A stretch of DNA of 64,000 nt from Aureimonas jatrophae (GCF_900104035.1 NZ_FNIT01000001.1:372001-436000); one strand, 5' to 3'. Shown: positions 33,087-41,508, counted from the first letter of the stretch. Numbers and translations: made by a program. The notes: a model not told the origin generated them from the letters alone.

Positions 33087-33259
33087 GGGCGCTCGTGCGA
33101 CGACCGGCCGGCGCGAAGCTGCGCGCCCGCATGCTGCGCCAGCTGCGCGAGCGGCTCGCGCGCGACCTCGAACGCCGCCTGGACCCGCTGCCGCGCGGCG
33201 ATAGCCGGAGGGTCGAAGATGAGGAAAAGTTAACGGATCCGCTGGACGCGCGTGCCTGA
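33083..33259 (+). CDS. Small basic protein inside the GTA cluster
   Basis: 58 residues from GTG 33083, overlapping the gp7 stop (GTGA) and preceded by GAGGAGGAG. Composition is strongly charged (KLRARMLRQLRERLARDLERR is one amphipathic helix; the end is acidic). No family recognised. Perfect coupling, good ribosome-binding site and the lack of any other reading frame here favour a real gene. Confidence 0.6.
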   Translation: MRALVRRPAGAKLRARMLRQLRERLARDLERRLDPLPRGDSRRVEDEEKLTDPLDARA

Positions 33260-33324
33260 TCACGCCACATTTCAGTGCATATATTCCGTGACACGCACAT
33301 CGTGAAACAGGGAGATCACCGGCC

Positions 33325-33738
33325 ATGATGCAGGCCAGCGCCGAACTGCAGACCACGATCGTCTCCGCGCTGACGGGCGACCCGGCGCTGACCGCGATGC
33401 TGGGCGGGCCCAAGGTCTTCGACCGGCAGCCCGAACGGGCCGCCTTTCCCTACCTGACGCTGGGACGTACGGCGGTGGTGGACTGGTCCACGGGCTCCGA
33501 GGACGGGTCCGAGCATATCCTGACGCTTCATGTCTGGGGACGCGGCGGCTCGAAGCAGGAAACCTACGCGATCATGGACAAGGTGACGAACCGGCTCCAC
33601 GACGCGACGCTTCCGATGGACGGGCACCGGCTGGTGAACCTGCGCCTTCAGTTCGCGGAAGCGCGGCAGGAGCCGGACTCGCCCGCCTATCACGGCATCC
33701 TGCGCTTCCGGGCGGTGACCGAGCCGCTCGCCTCCTAG
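33325..33738 (+). CDS. GTA gp8, DUF3168 tail-terminator-like protein
   Basis: 137 residues; DUF3168 pattern LQTTIVSALTGDPALTAMLGG, VFDRQPERAAFPYLTLGRTAV and HILTLHVWGRGGSKQETYAIMDKVTNRLHDA. Homologues act as the tail terminator/completion ring. Preceded by a 65-bp AT-richer gap and followed by an intrinsic terminator. Confidence 0.9.
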   Translation: MMQASAELQTTIVSALTGDPALTAMLGGPKVFDRQPERAAFPYLTLGRTAVVDWSTGSEDGSEHILTLHVWGRGGSKQETYAIMDKVTNRLHDATLPMDGHRLVNLRLQFAEARQEPDSPAYHGILRFRAVTEPLAS

Positions 33739-33767
33739 CGCGCCCCATCCACCACCGACGCCATCGC

Positions 33768-33798
33768 AAGGGGCGGTCCGAACGGACCGCCCCTTTTT
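33768..33798 (+). terminator. Strong intrinsic terminator inside the GTA cluster
   Basis: AAGGGGCGGTCCG (33768-33780) and CGGACCGCCCCTT (33783-33795), essentially perfect, followed by T5. It lies between gp8 and the tail-tube gene, so without readthrough the tail genes would not be transcribed. Confidence 0.88.
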
Positions 33799-33824
33799 CG
33801 TTTTCCGATCAGGGATCGACGCTC

Positions 33825-34235
33825 ATGGGCGCACAGCGCGGCAAGGACCTTCTTCTCAAGATCTCGGTGGACGGCACCCCGTTCCAGACCGTGGCGGGCC
33901 TGCGCACGCGCCGCCTCGCGATGAACGCCGAGGTCGTCGACGTGACCGACGGCGAAAGCGCGGGTCGCTGGCGCGAGCTGCTGGGCGGGGCGGGCGTGCA
34001 GCGCGCCTCGCTGTCGGGCGCGGGCATCTTCAAGGACGCGGCGTCCGACGCGCTGATCCGCCGGGTATTCTTCGAGGGGCGGCCCGTCGCCTTCCAGGCG
34101 GTGGTGCCGGACTTCGGCAGCGTCACCGGCCCGTTTCAGGTGACGGCGCTGGAATACGGCGGCGAGCACGACGGCGAGGTGTCGTTCGAGATGACGCTGG
34201 AATCGGCCGGCGCCCTGAACTTCGAGGCGCTGTGA
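33825..34235 (+). CDS. GTA gp9, major tail (tube) protein
   Basis: 136 residues; TP901-1-type tail protein pattern: GAQRGKDLLLKISVDGTPFQTVAGLRTRRLAMNAEVVDVTDGESAGRWRELLGGAGVQRASLSGAGIF and FQVTALEYGGEHDGEVSFEMTLESAGAL. Forms the tail tube. First gene after the internal terminator. Confidence 0.92.
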   Translation: MGAQRGKDLLLKISVDGTPFQTVAGLRTRRLAMNAEVVDVTDGESAGRWRELLGGAGVQRASLSGAGIFKDAASDALIRRVFFEGRPVAFQAVVPDFGSVTGPFQVTALEYGGEHDGEVSFEMTLESAGALNFEAL

Positions 34236-34567
34236 TGGCGGCGAACCGGCGGCGCGGCGAGGTTTCCGCCGTGATCGGGGGCGAGGAGCGGCGGCTGTGC
34301 CTGACGCTCGGCGCGCTGGCCGAGCTCGAGGACGCCTTCGCGCTGGAGGATCTCGGTCAGCTCGCGACGCGCTTCGGCTCGGGTCAGCTTTCGGCGCGCG
34401 ACCTGACGCGCATCCTGGGCGCCGGGCTTCGCGGGGCGGGCGCCACCACCAGCGACGCGGAACTCGCGCGCCTACCGATCGAGGGCGGCGTGGCGGGTGC
34501 GGCGCGCGTCGCCGCCGAGCTTCTGGAGGCCGCCTTCGGCGGCGGCGAGGCGCCCGCCCGCCCTTGA
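34235..34567 (+). CDS. GTA gp10, gene transfer agent family protein
   Basis: 110 residues; GTA_gp10 pattern NRRRGEVSAVIGGEERRLCLTLGALAELEDAFALEDLGQLATRF with later GAARVAAELLEAAFGG. Phage counterparts act as tail assembly chaperones. ATG 34235 overlaps the gp9 stop (TGATG); GTG 34232 is an alternative start. Confidence 0.88.
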   Translation: MAANRRRGEVSAVIGGEERRLCLTLGALAELEDAFALEDLGQLATRFGSGQLSARDLTRILGAGLRGAGATTSDAELARLPIEGGVAGAARVAAELLEAAFGGGEAPARP

Positions 34568-34782
34568 CGGCCGCCGCGCCCGAGGGTGAGGGCGCGGCGG
34601 CGTTTCCCTGGGACCGCGCGATGCGGGCCGTGCTCGCGCTCGGCCTGTCGCCCGCCGACTTCTGGCGCCTCGCGCCGCGCGAGCTGGCCGTGCTGCTGGA
34701 CGCGCATGCGCCCGCCACCCCCGGCCGACCCGACCGCGCCGGTCTCGACGCACTGATGCAACGCTTTCCCGACGGAGGATGA
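34564..34782 (+). CDS. GTA phage tail assembly chaperone (rcc01693-like)
   Basis: 72 residues from TTG 34564 overlapping the gp10 stop (TTGA). Contains FPWDRAMRAVLALGLSPADFWRLAPRELAVLLDA, the signature of the small rcc01693-type tail chaperones that follow gp10 in GTAs. Its ribosome-binding site lies inside gp10; translation is probably coupled. Confidence 0.87.
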   Translation: MTAAAPEGEGAAAFPWDRAMRAVLALGLSPADFWRLAPRELAVLLDAHAPATPGRPDRAGLDALMQRFPDGG

Positions 34783-34783
34783 C

Positions 34784-35386
34784 ATGGCGCTGGACGGCGC
34801 GGACACGATGCGCATCGCGGTGGAGGCCGACACGCGCGGCTTCGATCGCGCGATGGGCGACCTGCAGCTGCGGGCCGGAGCGCTCGGCTCGGCCTTCACG
34901 AGCGCCTTCCGCCAAGCGTCGGGTGGCGGCCGGTCGCTGGAAGGCGTCCTGCAGCAGCTGGCCACCCGCATCAGCGGGCTCGCGCTGGACAGCGCGCTGC
35001 GGCCGATCGGGAACCTGGCGGGCAATCTCCTGAACGGGCTTCTGGGCAGCCTAACGGGAGCGCTCGGCGGCGGCGGTGGCGGCGCGGCGGCCTCGCCGGC
35101 GCGCGTCCTGCCCTTCGCCAAGGGTGGCGTTGTGCGGGCGCCGAGCTTCTTTCCGATGGGCGGCGCCGCCGGACTGATGGGCGAGGCGGGCGCGGAGGCG
35201 ATCCTGCCGCTTCGACGCGGCAGCGACGGGAGCCTCGGCGTCGCCGCCGGCGGCGGGGGCCGGGGAGGCCCGACGACGGTGGTCTTCAACGTCTCGACGC
35301 CGGACGCGCCGAGCTTCCGCCGGGCTGAGGGGCAGATCCAGGCGATGCTGGCGCGCGCCGCCATGCGCGGGCAGAGGGGGCTCTGA
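34784..35386 (+). CDS. GTA gp11, short tail tape-measure protein
   Basis: 200 residues, GGAGGA ribosome-binding site. N-terminal IAVEADTRGFDRAMGDLQLRAGALGSAFTSAFR and the central LPFAKGGVVRAPSFFPMGGAAGLMGEAGAEAILPLRRGSDGSLGV are tape-measure motifs of GTAs. Much shorter than siphophage tape measures, as in RcGTA, consistent with a short tail. Confidence 0.88.
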   Translation: MALDGADTMRIAVEADTRGFDRAMGDLQLRAGALGSAFTSAFRQASGGGRSLEGVLQQLATRISGLALDSALRPIGNLAGNLLNGLLGSLTGALGGGGGGAAASPARVLPFAKGGVVRAPSFFPMGGAAGLMGEAGAEAILPLRRGSDGSLGVAAGGGGRGGPTTVVFNVSTPDAPSFRRAEGQIQAMLARAAMRGQRGL

Positions 35387-35388
35387 CC

Positions 35389-36024
35389 ATGGCCATCCCG
35401 TCCTTCTGCGACGAGCGTTTTCCGCTTCGGCTGAGCCTCAGCACGAGCGGCGGACCCGAGCGGCGCACCGACATCGTGCGCCTGTCCACCGGCTTCGAGA
35501 ACCGCAACCAGCGCCAGCGTCATTCGGCCCGGCGCTACGATGCCGGCTCGGGCGTGAAGGCGTTGGCCGATCTGGCACTCGTGCTTGACTTCTTCGAGGC
35601 GCGGCGGGGTCGCCTCGTCGCCTTCCGCTTTCGCGACCCGTTCGACCATGCCTCGGCACGTTTCGGGCTGCCGGTGACGGCGTTCGATCAGACGCTCGGC
35701 GTCGGCGACGGCCAGCGCACGGAGTTCGCCCTCGTGAAGCGCTACGGCGCGGGCGAGGGCGCCTACGAGCGGCCGATCTGCAAACCCGTCGCCGACACGC
35801 TGCGGGTCGCCGTCGGCGGCACGCAGACCGGCGCGGGCTTCGCGCTCGACGCGGCGACGGGGTTGTTGCGCTTCGACGCACCGCCCGTCGCGGGCGCGGC
35901 GGTGACGGCGGGCTTCCTGTTCGACGTGCCGGTGCGCTTCTACACCGACCATCTCGCGATCAACCTCGCGGCCTTCGAGGCGGGCGAGATCCCGACCATT
36001 CCGCTCATTGAGGTGCGCGCATGA
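35389..36024 (+). CDS. GTA gp12, DUF2460 distal tail protein
   Basis: 211 residues; DUF2460 pattern DERFPLRLSLSTSGGPERRTDIVRLSTGFENRNQRQRHSARRYDAGSGVK, then FRFRDPFDH and VRFYTDHLAINLAAFEAGEIPTIPLIEVR. Forms the distal tail/baseplate start. Stop overlaps the next ATG (ATGA). Confidence 0.93.
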   Translation: MAIPSFCDERFPLRLSLSTSGGPERRTDIVRLSTGFENRNQRQRHSARRYDAGSGVKALADLALVLDFFEARRGRLVAFRFRDPFDHASARFGLPVTAFDQTLGVGDGQRTEFALVKRYGAGEGAYERPICKPVADTLRVAVGGTQTGAGFALDAATGLLRFDAPPVAGAAVTAGFLFDVPVRFYTDHLAINLAAFEAGEIPTIPLIEVRA

Positions 36025-36902
36025 GAGAGCTTCCCGCCGAACTGGCCGAGCGGCTGCGCCAGCCCGCCACGACGTTGGCGAGCGCCTGGCGCCTCACGTG
36101 CCGCGACGGTGCCGTGTTCGGGTTCACGGACCACGACGAGGACCTGCGCTTTTCCGACACGCTGTTTCGCGCTGCGAGCGGCTGGACCGCGGGCGAGGCG
36201 GAGGCAGCGGCCGGGCTGGCGGCAGGGTCGGCGGCGGTGGAGGGGGCGTTGTTCTCGAAAGCCTTGCGAGAGGACGATATCGCGGCGGGCCGCTTCGACG
36301 GGGCCCGGATCGAGGTCTTCCGCGTGGACTGGAGCGAGCCGGCGCTGCATGTCCTCGTCGACGTGGCCGACCTTGGGCCGATCCGGCGCGCCGGTGGCGG
36401 CTTCTCGGCGGAACTGCGGGGGCTCGCGGCCCGGCTCGACGACGAGCACGGACGCACCTACCGGCGCCGGTGCGATGCCGTTCTGGGAGACCGGCGCTGC
36501 GGCGTCGATCTCGGGCAAGCCGCCTGGCGGCGCGCGGGCACGCTGGTCGAGAGCGGCGAGGGGTGGCTCGTCGCGCGGCTCGGGTCCGGGGTCGACGCGG
36601 CGGTGTTCGGGCTCGGCCGCGTCGTCCTCGATGGGGAGACGCTGTTCTTGGCGGGCCTCGGCGAGGCGGACGCGCCGGGTGACTGGCGGCTGGCGTTTGC
36701 CGAGCCGCAGGCCCGCACACGGGCGGCGCCCGGCGCCTCGCTGCAGCTTGTGGCCGGGTGCGACCGACGGTTCGGCACCTGCCGCGACCGGTTCCGCAAC
36801 GCGCTCAACTTCCGCGGCTTCCCGCACATGCCGGGCAACGACGCGGCGCTGGGCGTCGCCAAGCGCGACGGCGCGCATGACGGCTCTCCGGTGGTGCCGT
36901 GA
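36021..36902 (+). CDS. GTA gp13, DUF2163 baseplate hub protein
   Basis: 293 residues; DUF2163 with the C-terminal half containing cysteine pairs CDRRFGTCRDRFRNALNFRGFPHMPGND and, earlier, YRRRCDAVLGDRRCGVDL, typical of GTA gp13 in which an Fe-S cluster has been reported. Overlaps gp12 and gp14. Confidence 0.92.
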   Translation: MRELPAELAERLRQPATTLASAWRLTCRDGAVFGFTDHDEDLRFSDTLFRAASGWTAGEAEAAAGLAAGSAAVEGALFSKALREDDIAAGRFDGARIEVFRVDWSEPALHVLVDVADLGPIRRAGGGFSAELRGLAARLDDEHGRTYRRRCDAVLGDRRCGVDLGQAAWRRAGTLVESGEGWLVARLGSGVDAAVFGLGRVVLDGETLFLAGLGEADAPGDWRLAFAEPQARTRAAPGASLQLVAGCDRRFGTCRDRFRNALNFRGFPHMPGNDAALGVAKRDGAHDGSPVVP

Positions 36903-37339
36903 CCGGCGCGCGGCGGAACGAGGCGCTGCGCGAGGCGCGGCGCTTTCTGGGAACGCCCTACCGCCACCAGGGGAGCCGCGCGGGCGTCGGATGCGATTGT
37001 CTCGGGCTGGTACGCGGCGTGTGGCGCGCGCTCTACGGCGCGGAACCCGAAGCCATGCCGACCTACGCGGCGGATTGGGCGGAACTGGCAACCGGCGATC
37101 CCCTGCTGGAGGCGGCGCGTCGGCACTTTCCGGCGGTCGACCGCCGCGATGCGCGACCGGGCGATCTCGTGCTGTTTCGCTGGCGGGACGGTCGCCCGGC
37201 GCGCCACTGCGCCATCCTCGACGAACCCGACGCGGCCGGCCCCCGCATTCTCCACGCGCTGGAGGGCGCGGCGGTGATCTCCTCGCCGCTGGCTGGCGCC
37301 TGGGCCCGTCGTATCTGCGGTCAGTTTCAATTTCCGTGA
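36899..37339 (+). CDS. GTA gp14, NlpC/P60 peptidoglycan peptidase
   Basis: 146 residues from GTG 36899 overlapping the gp13 stop (GTGA). Catalytic cysteine C34 in GVGCDCLGLVRGVW and histidine H103 in PARHCAILDEP. The enzyme at the tail tip is thought to cut the recipient cell wall during DNA delivery. Confidence 0.92.
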   Translation: MTGARRNEALREARRFLGTPYRHQGSRAGVGCDCLGLVRGVWRALYGAEPEAMPTYAADWAELATGDPLLEAARRHFPAVDRRDARPGDLVLFRWRDGRPARHCAILDEPDAAGPRILHALEGAAVISSPLAGAWARRICGQFQFP

Positions 37340-37345
37340 GGCACT

Positions 37346-40300
37346 ATGGCGACGATCCTTCTTCAGGCGGCCGGCGGCGTGGCGGGCGGGCTCGTCGGCG
37401 GACCGTTCGGGGCGATGGCGGGCCGGGCGCTGGGCGCGCTGGGCGGCGCCGCGATCGACCAGACGCTGTTCGGCACCGGCGGGCGACGCGAGGGGCCGCG
37501 CCTCGGGGCCGCCCGCATCCTCGAGGCCGACGAGGGGGCGGGCGTGCCACGCCTCTACGGCACCGCCCGCATCGCGGGGCAGGTGATCTGGACGACCCGC
37601 TTCGAGGAGGTCGCCAGCACGGAGCGACAGGGCGGCAAGGGCGGGCGCGGCGCGGGCACCGAGACCACGAGCTACAGCTACTTCGGCAACGTCGCGATCG
37701 GCTTGTGCGAGGGGCCGGTCGCCTGCGTGCGCCGCATCTGGGCGGACGGCGAGGAGATGGACCTGTCGCTCGTCAACTGGCGGCTCCACCCCGGCGACGA
37801 GAGCCAAGCGCCCGATCCGCTGATCGAAGCGCGGCAGGGACGCGGCAACGCGCCGGGCTATCGCGGTCTTGCTTATGTCGTGTTCGAGCGGCTCCCCTTG
37901 GATCGGTGGGGCAACCGCATTCCGCAGATCTCGTGCGAGGTCGTTCGGCCGGTCGGCGCGCTGGAGGCCAACCTGCGGGCCGTGACGATCATTCCCGGCG
38001 CGAGCGAGCACGGGCTCGACCCGGCGGTGGTGCGCGAGCGCGTCGGCCTTGGCGAGGACCGGCTCGTGAACCGGCACGTGCTGCACGGCGAGAGCGACTG
38101 GACCGCATCAATTGACGAGTTGACCGCGCTCTGTCCGAAGCTGACGCGCGCGGCGCTCGTGGTCGGGTGGTTCGCGACCGATCTGCGGGTCGGACGTGCC
38201 GAGGTGCGTCCCGGCGTCGAGACGGCGCAGCGCGACGAGACGGAAACCTGGCGCGTCGGCGAAACCGAGCGGGACGCGGCGCTTCTGGTCAGCCGGTCGG
38301 AGGGCGGACCGGCCTATGGCGGCACGCCCTCCGATGCGGGCGTCCTGCGCGCGATCGCGGATCTCAAGGCGCGGGGGCTGCGGGTGACGCTCTACCCCTT
38401 CCTTCTGATGGACGTGCCGGCCGGCAACGCGCTGCCGGACCCTTACGGCGAGGCGATGCAGGCAAGCTATCCCTGGCGCGGGCGCATGACGCTGGACGAG
38501 GCGCCAGGACGACCGGGATCGAGCGACCGGACGGCGGACGCACGCGCCGAGATCGCGCGCTTCGTCGGCCGCGCGAGCCCGGCGGACTTCCGGCTGGAGG
38601 CCGGGCGCGTCCGCTACACCGGGCCGGGGGAATGGAGCCTGCGGCGCATGGTGCTGCATCAGGCGTTCCTGGCGCGGCTGACCGGCGGCGTGGACGCCTT
38701 CGTGATAGGCTCGGAGATGGTGGGCCTGACGCGGCTGCGCGACGACGGCGACCGCTTCCCCTTCGTAGAAGCGTTGATCCAGCTGGCGCGCGACGTGAAG
38801 GCGGTCCTGCCGGAGGCGACCGTGACCTATGCCGCGGACTGGAGCGAGTATTTCGGCTTCCAGCCCTCGGACGGGTCCGGCGACGTCTTCTTCAACCTCG
38901 ACCCGCTCTGGGCCGAGCCGGCGATCGGGGCCGTCGGCATCGACAACTACCTGCCGCTTCTCGACTGGCGCGACGGCGACGCCGACGGTTCGTCGCCCGA
39001 CGGAGCGGCGTCGTCGCTGGACGAGACGGCTCTGCGCCGGAACATCGCCGCGGGCGAATGGTTCGACTGGTTCTACGCCGACGACAAGGATCGTCGCGCG
39101 GGACGTCGCACGCCGATCACGGACGGTCTCGGCAAGCCCTGGGTGTTCCGTGCCAAGGATATCCGCAGCTGGTGGGAGAACCGCCACCGCGAGCGACGCG
39201 GGGGCCGGGAGACCGGAGGTGACACGGCCTGGGTGCCGTGCTCCAAGCCCATCTGGTTCACCGAGCTCGGATGTCCCGCGGCCGACCGGGGCGCGAACCG
39301 GCCGAACGTCTTCCTGGACCCGAAATCCGCCGAAAGCGCCCTTCCGTGGTTCTCGACGGGACATCGCGACGACGCGGCGCAGCGTGCCTTCCTGGACGCT
39401 CATCTCAGGCACTGGGACGAGACCGCGCCGGGTTTTCGCGACCGGGACAACCCGGTCTCGCCGCACTACGGCGGACGCATGGTGCCGATCGACGCGATCC
39501 ATCTCTGGTGCTGGGACGCGCGACCCTATCCGGCGTTTCCGGCCGCCCGCGAGGTCTGGCGCGACGGCGCGAACTGGGAGCGCGGACACTGGCTGAGCGG
39601 CCGGCTGGGCGCGGTCTCCCTGCGCGAGCTGCTTCTCGCGCTTCTGACCGACCATGGCGTGACGGCCGTGGACGCGTCCGGCGTCGAGGGCGTCGTCGGC
39701 GGCTTCCTTCTGGCATCGCCCGGCAGCGCCCGCTCGCAGATCGAGGCGCTGCTGCGTCTTGGCGGCATCGAGGCGGCGCAGGTCGACGGCCAGCTTCGCC
39801 TGCGCACGATCGACCGGGCGACCCGGATCGCCGAGATCGAAGCGGTGGCCGAGGATGCGGACGCACCTCTCCTGGAACGGCGACGAACCGAGGACCGCGA
39901 TCGCCCGGGGGAACTCGTTCTCGCCTTCAGCGATCCGGCGCGAGCCTACCAGCCGGGTGTCGCGGAGGCGCTGCGCGGCGATGCGGAGCGTCCCCGCCAG
40001 GAACGGGTGCAGCTTCCGCTGACGCTCGATGAGGACGCGGCGCGGCGCCTCGCCTCCGGTCTCCTGCGACGTCTGGCGGGAGCAAGCGAGACCGCGAGCT
40101 TCGCCCTTTCGCCGGCCGATCTCGAGGTGGTGCCGGGCGACCGGCTCCGCATCGCCGGCGAGATGGGCATCTGGAGCGTGGAGCGGATCGAGGACGGCCT
40201 CATGCGCCGCATCGAGGCGCGCCGCATCGGCTTCACCCCGGCGCTATCGGACGGCAGCGGGCGCGAGCCCCCGGCCGCGCCGGTCACTGCCGCGCCGGTG

Positions 40301-41233
40301 TTCCCCTCGCGCCCGCTCGCTACGTTTCTGGACCTGCCGCCGCTCGGCCTTTTGGCGGACGGTGAGGGGCCGCGCGTCGCGCTGGCGGCCCGGCCCTTCG
40401 TGCCGCTCGAGGTGCTGGTCTCGCGCGGGGGCGGCGACATGCGCCCGCGTGCCCGCGTGATGCAGCCGGCGGTGATGGGACGCCTTGCCGCCCCGTTGCC
40501 GGCCGGCCGCGAGGCGATCCTCGACCGGTCGAACCGGATCCTCGTGGACCTCGCCGTCGGAGCGCTCGCGTCGGCCGACCAGCCGCGACTGATGGGCGGC
40601 GCGAACCTGGCGGCCGTGGAAACCGGCGAGGGCCGATGGGAGGTCCTGCAGTTTCGCGACGCCGACGAGGTGTCGCCTGGTCGCTTCCGGCTCGGCGTTC
40701 TCGTGCGCGGTCGCGCCGGTTCGGGCGGGGCGGCGGCAGCGGTGGGGGCGCGCTTCGTGCTGCTCGACGAGCGCTGCGTGCCGCTTCCGCTCGCCGAAAG
40801 CGAGACCGGCGCGGCGCTCGACTGGCTGGTCGTCCCGGCGGGGCGCCCGCTCGACGACGGCGCGGCGCTGCGCGAATCGTACGCGCTCGGTCGGCAGACG
40901 CGGCTTCCGCTGGCGCCCGCGCATCTGCGCGCCCGGCGCGACGCCGCCGGCCTCGCGATCCGCTGGATCCGGCGCAGCCGCGCGACCCTCGATCCCTTCG
41001 ACGACGAGATCGCGCTGGACGAGGATGCGGAGCGCTATCGCGTTCGCATCGAAGCGGGGAACGGACGGGAGATCGTCCGGGATACGCAGGCGCCCTCGCT
41101 CGCGGTGACGCGGGAGGAGATCGCAGCGGCCTTTGGCGCGGAGGCGCCGGGCGTGCTGCGGGTATCGGTCGCACAGATGGGTGCGACGGTCGGTCCGGGT
41201 GGGTGGCGGACCGTGGAGGTCGGAGCGGCGTGA
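37346..41233 (+). CDS. GTA gp15, host-specificity/megatron tail-fibre-hub protein
   Basis: 1295 residues. N-terminal Gly-rich hydrophobic segment (AGGVAGGLVGGPFGAMAGRALGALGGAAID) and hub domain (ETTSYSYFGNVAIGLCEGPVACVRRIWADG), then a GTA TIM-barrel domain (around residues 380-800: FVIGSEMVGLTRLRDD, YAADWSEYFGFQPSDGSGDVFFNLDPLWA, KPIWFTELGCPAADRGANRPNVF), then a phage-tail-3 domain and a fibronectin-like C-terminus. It contacts the recipient surface. Intact, one frame throughout. Confidence 0.93.
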   Translation: MATILLQAAGGVAGGLVGGPFGAMAGRALGALGGAAIDQTLFGTGGRREGPRLGAARILEADEGAGVPRLYGTARIAGQVIWTTRFEEVASTERQGGKGGRGAGTETTSYSYFGNVAIGLCEGPVACVRRIWADGEEMDLSLVNWRLHPGDESQAPDPLIEARQGRGNAPGYRGLAYVVFERLPLDRWGNRIPQISCEVVRPVGALEANLRAVTIIPGASEHGLDPAVVRERVGLGEDRLVNRHVLHGESDWTASIDELTALCPKLTRAALVVGWFATDLRVGRAEVRPGVETAQRDETETWRVGETERDAALLVSRSEGGPAYGGTPSDAGVLRAIADLKARGLRVTLYPFLLMDVPAGNALPDPYGEAMQASYPWRGRMTLDEAPGRPGSSDRTADARAEIARFVGRASPADFRLEAGRVRYTGPGEWSLRRMVLHQAFLARLTGGVDAFVIGSEMVGLTRLRDDGDRFPFVEALIQLARDVKAVLPEATVTYAADWSEYFGFQPSDGSGDVFFNLDPLWAEPAIGAVGIDNYLPLLDWRDGDADGSSPDGAASSLDETALRRNIAAGEWFDWFYADDKDRRAGRRTPITDGLGKPWVFRAKDIRSWWENRHRERRGGRETGGDTAWVPCSKPIWFTELGCPAADRGANRPNVFLDPKSAESALPWFSTGHRDDAAQRAFLDAHLRHWDETAPGFRDRDNPVSPHYGGRMVPIDAIHLWCWDARPYPAFPAAREVWRDGANWERGHWLSGRLGAVSLRELLLALLTDHGVTAVDASGVEGVVGGFLLASPGSARSQIEALLRLGGIEAAQVDGQLRLRTIDRATRIAEIEAVAEDADAPLLERRRTEDRDRPGELVLAFSDPARAYQPGVAEALRGDAERPRQERVQLPLTLDEDAARRLASGLLRRLAGASETASFALSPADLEVVPGDRLRIAGEMGIWSVERIEDGLMRRIEARRIGFTPALSDGSGREPPAAPVTAAPVFPSRPLATFLDLPPLGLLADGEGPRVALAARPFVPLEVLVSRGGGDMRPRARVMQPAVMGRLAAPLPAGREAILDRSNRILVDLAVGALASADQPRLMGGANLAAVETGEGRWEVLQFRDADEVSPGRFRLGVLVRGRAGSGGAAAAVGARFVLLDERCVPLPLAESETGAALDWLVVPAGRPLDDGAALRESYALGRQTRLPLAPAHLRARRDAAGLAIRWIRRSRATLDPFDDEIALDEDAERYRVRIEAGNGREIVRDTQAPSLAVTREEIAAAFGAEAPGVLRVSVAQMGATVGPGGWRTVEVGAA

Positions 41234-41264
41234 CGCCGCTCCGCGAACAAGGATGGAGACAGGC

Positions 41265-41468
41265 ATGGACGAGAAGGACTGGTGGAAGTCGAAGACGGTC
41301 TGGGGCGCGGTGGTGGTGCTGGCCGGCGCGCTGGCCGGCATGGCGGGCGTCCAGCTCGACGCCGCCTCTAGCGAGGAGGCGGTGGGCGCGCTGACGGCGC
41401 TCGCCGGAGCGGCCGGTGCGTTGGTCGCGATCTGGGGCCGGTTTGCCGCACGCGAGACGCTGCGCTAG
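41265..41468 (+). CDS. Holin-like small membrane protein at the end of the GTA cluster
   Basis: 67 residues; DEKDWWKSKTVWGAVVVLAGALAGMAG start, then ALTALAGAAGALVAIWGRFAAR: two hydrophobic helices with a basic end, the pattern of Pam3 gp28-type putative phage holins. ATG 41265 has GGAG 8 bases upstream. A holin at this place would help cell lysis and particle release; no endolysin gene is adjacent. Confidence 0.72.
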   Translation: MDEKDWWKSKTVWGAVVVLAGALAGMAGVQLDAASSEEAVGALTALAGAAGALVAIWGRFAARETLR

Positions 41469-41476
41469 GTCGGTGC

Positions 41477-41508
41477 GGCGGGCGTTCCCCGGGGTGGGAG
41501 CGCCCGCC
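41477..41508 (+). terminator. Hairpin after the GTA cluster
   Basis: GGCGGGCG (41477-41484) and CGCCCGCC (41501-41508) with further TCCC/GGGA pairing inside. No T-run; probably the cluster's terminator, perhaps Rho-assisted. Confidence 0.5.

Larger units (their letters stand above)
27108..41468 (+). other. Gene transfer agent (RcGTA-type) structural cluster
   Basis: Nineteen co-oriented genes, mostly with 1-4 bp overlaps, in the order of the Rhodobacter GTA: gp1 to gp15 with lineage-specific inserts and a holin-like gene at the end. There is no integrase, excisionase, repressor, replication or portal-distal phage lysogeny gene, and base composition matches the flanks. GTAs package random host DNA and deliver it to related cells. 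Confidence 0.88.

Noticed and set aside
27108-41468. Interpretation as an ordinary prophage
   Set aside because: No integrase, attachment repeats, repressor, replication or lysis cassette; gene order and the very short tape measure are those of a GTA, and GC content fits the flanks.
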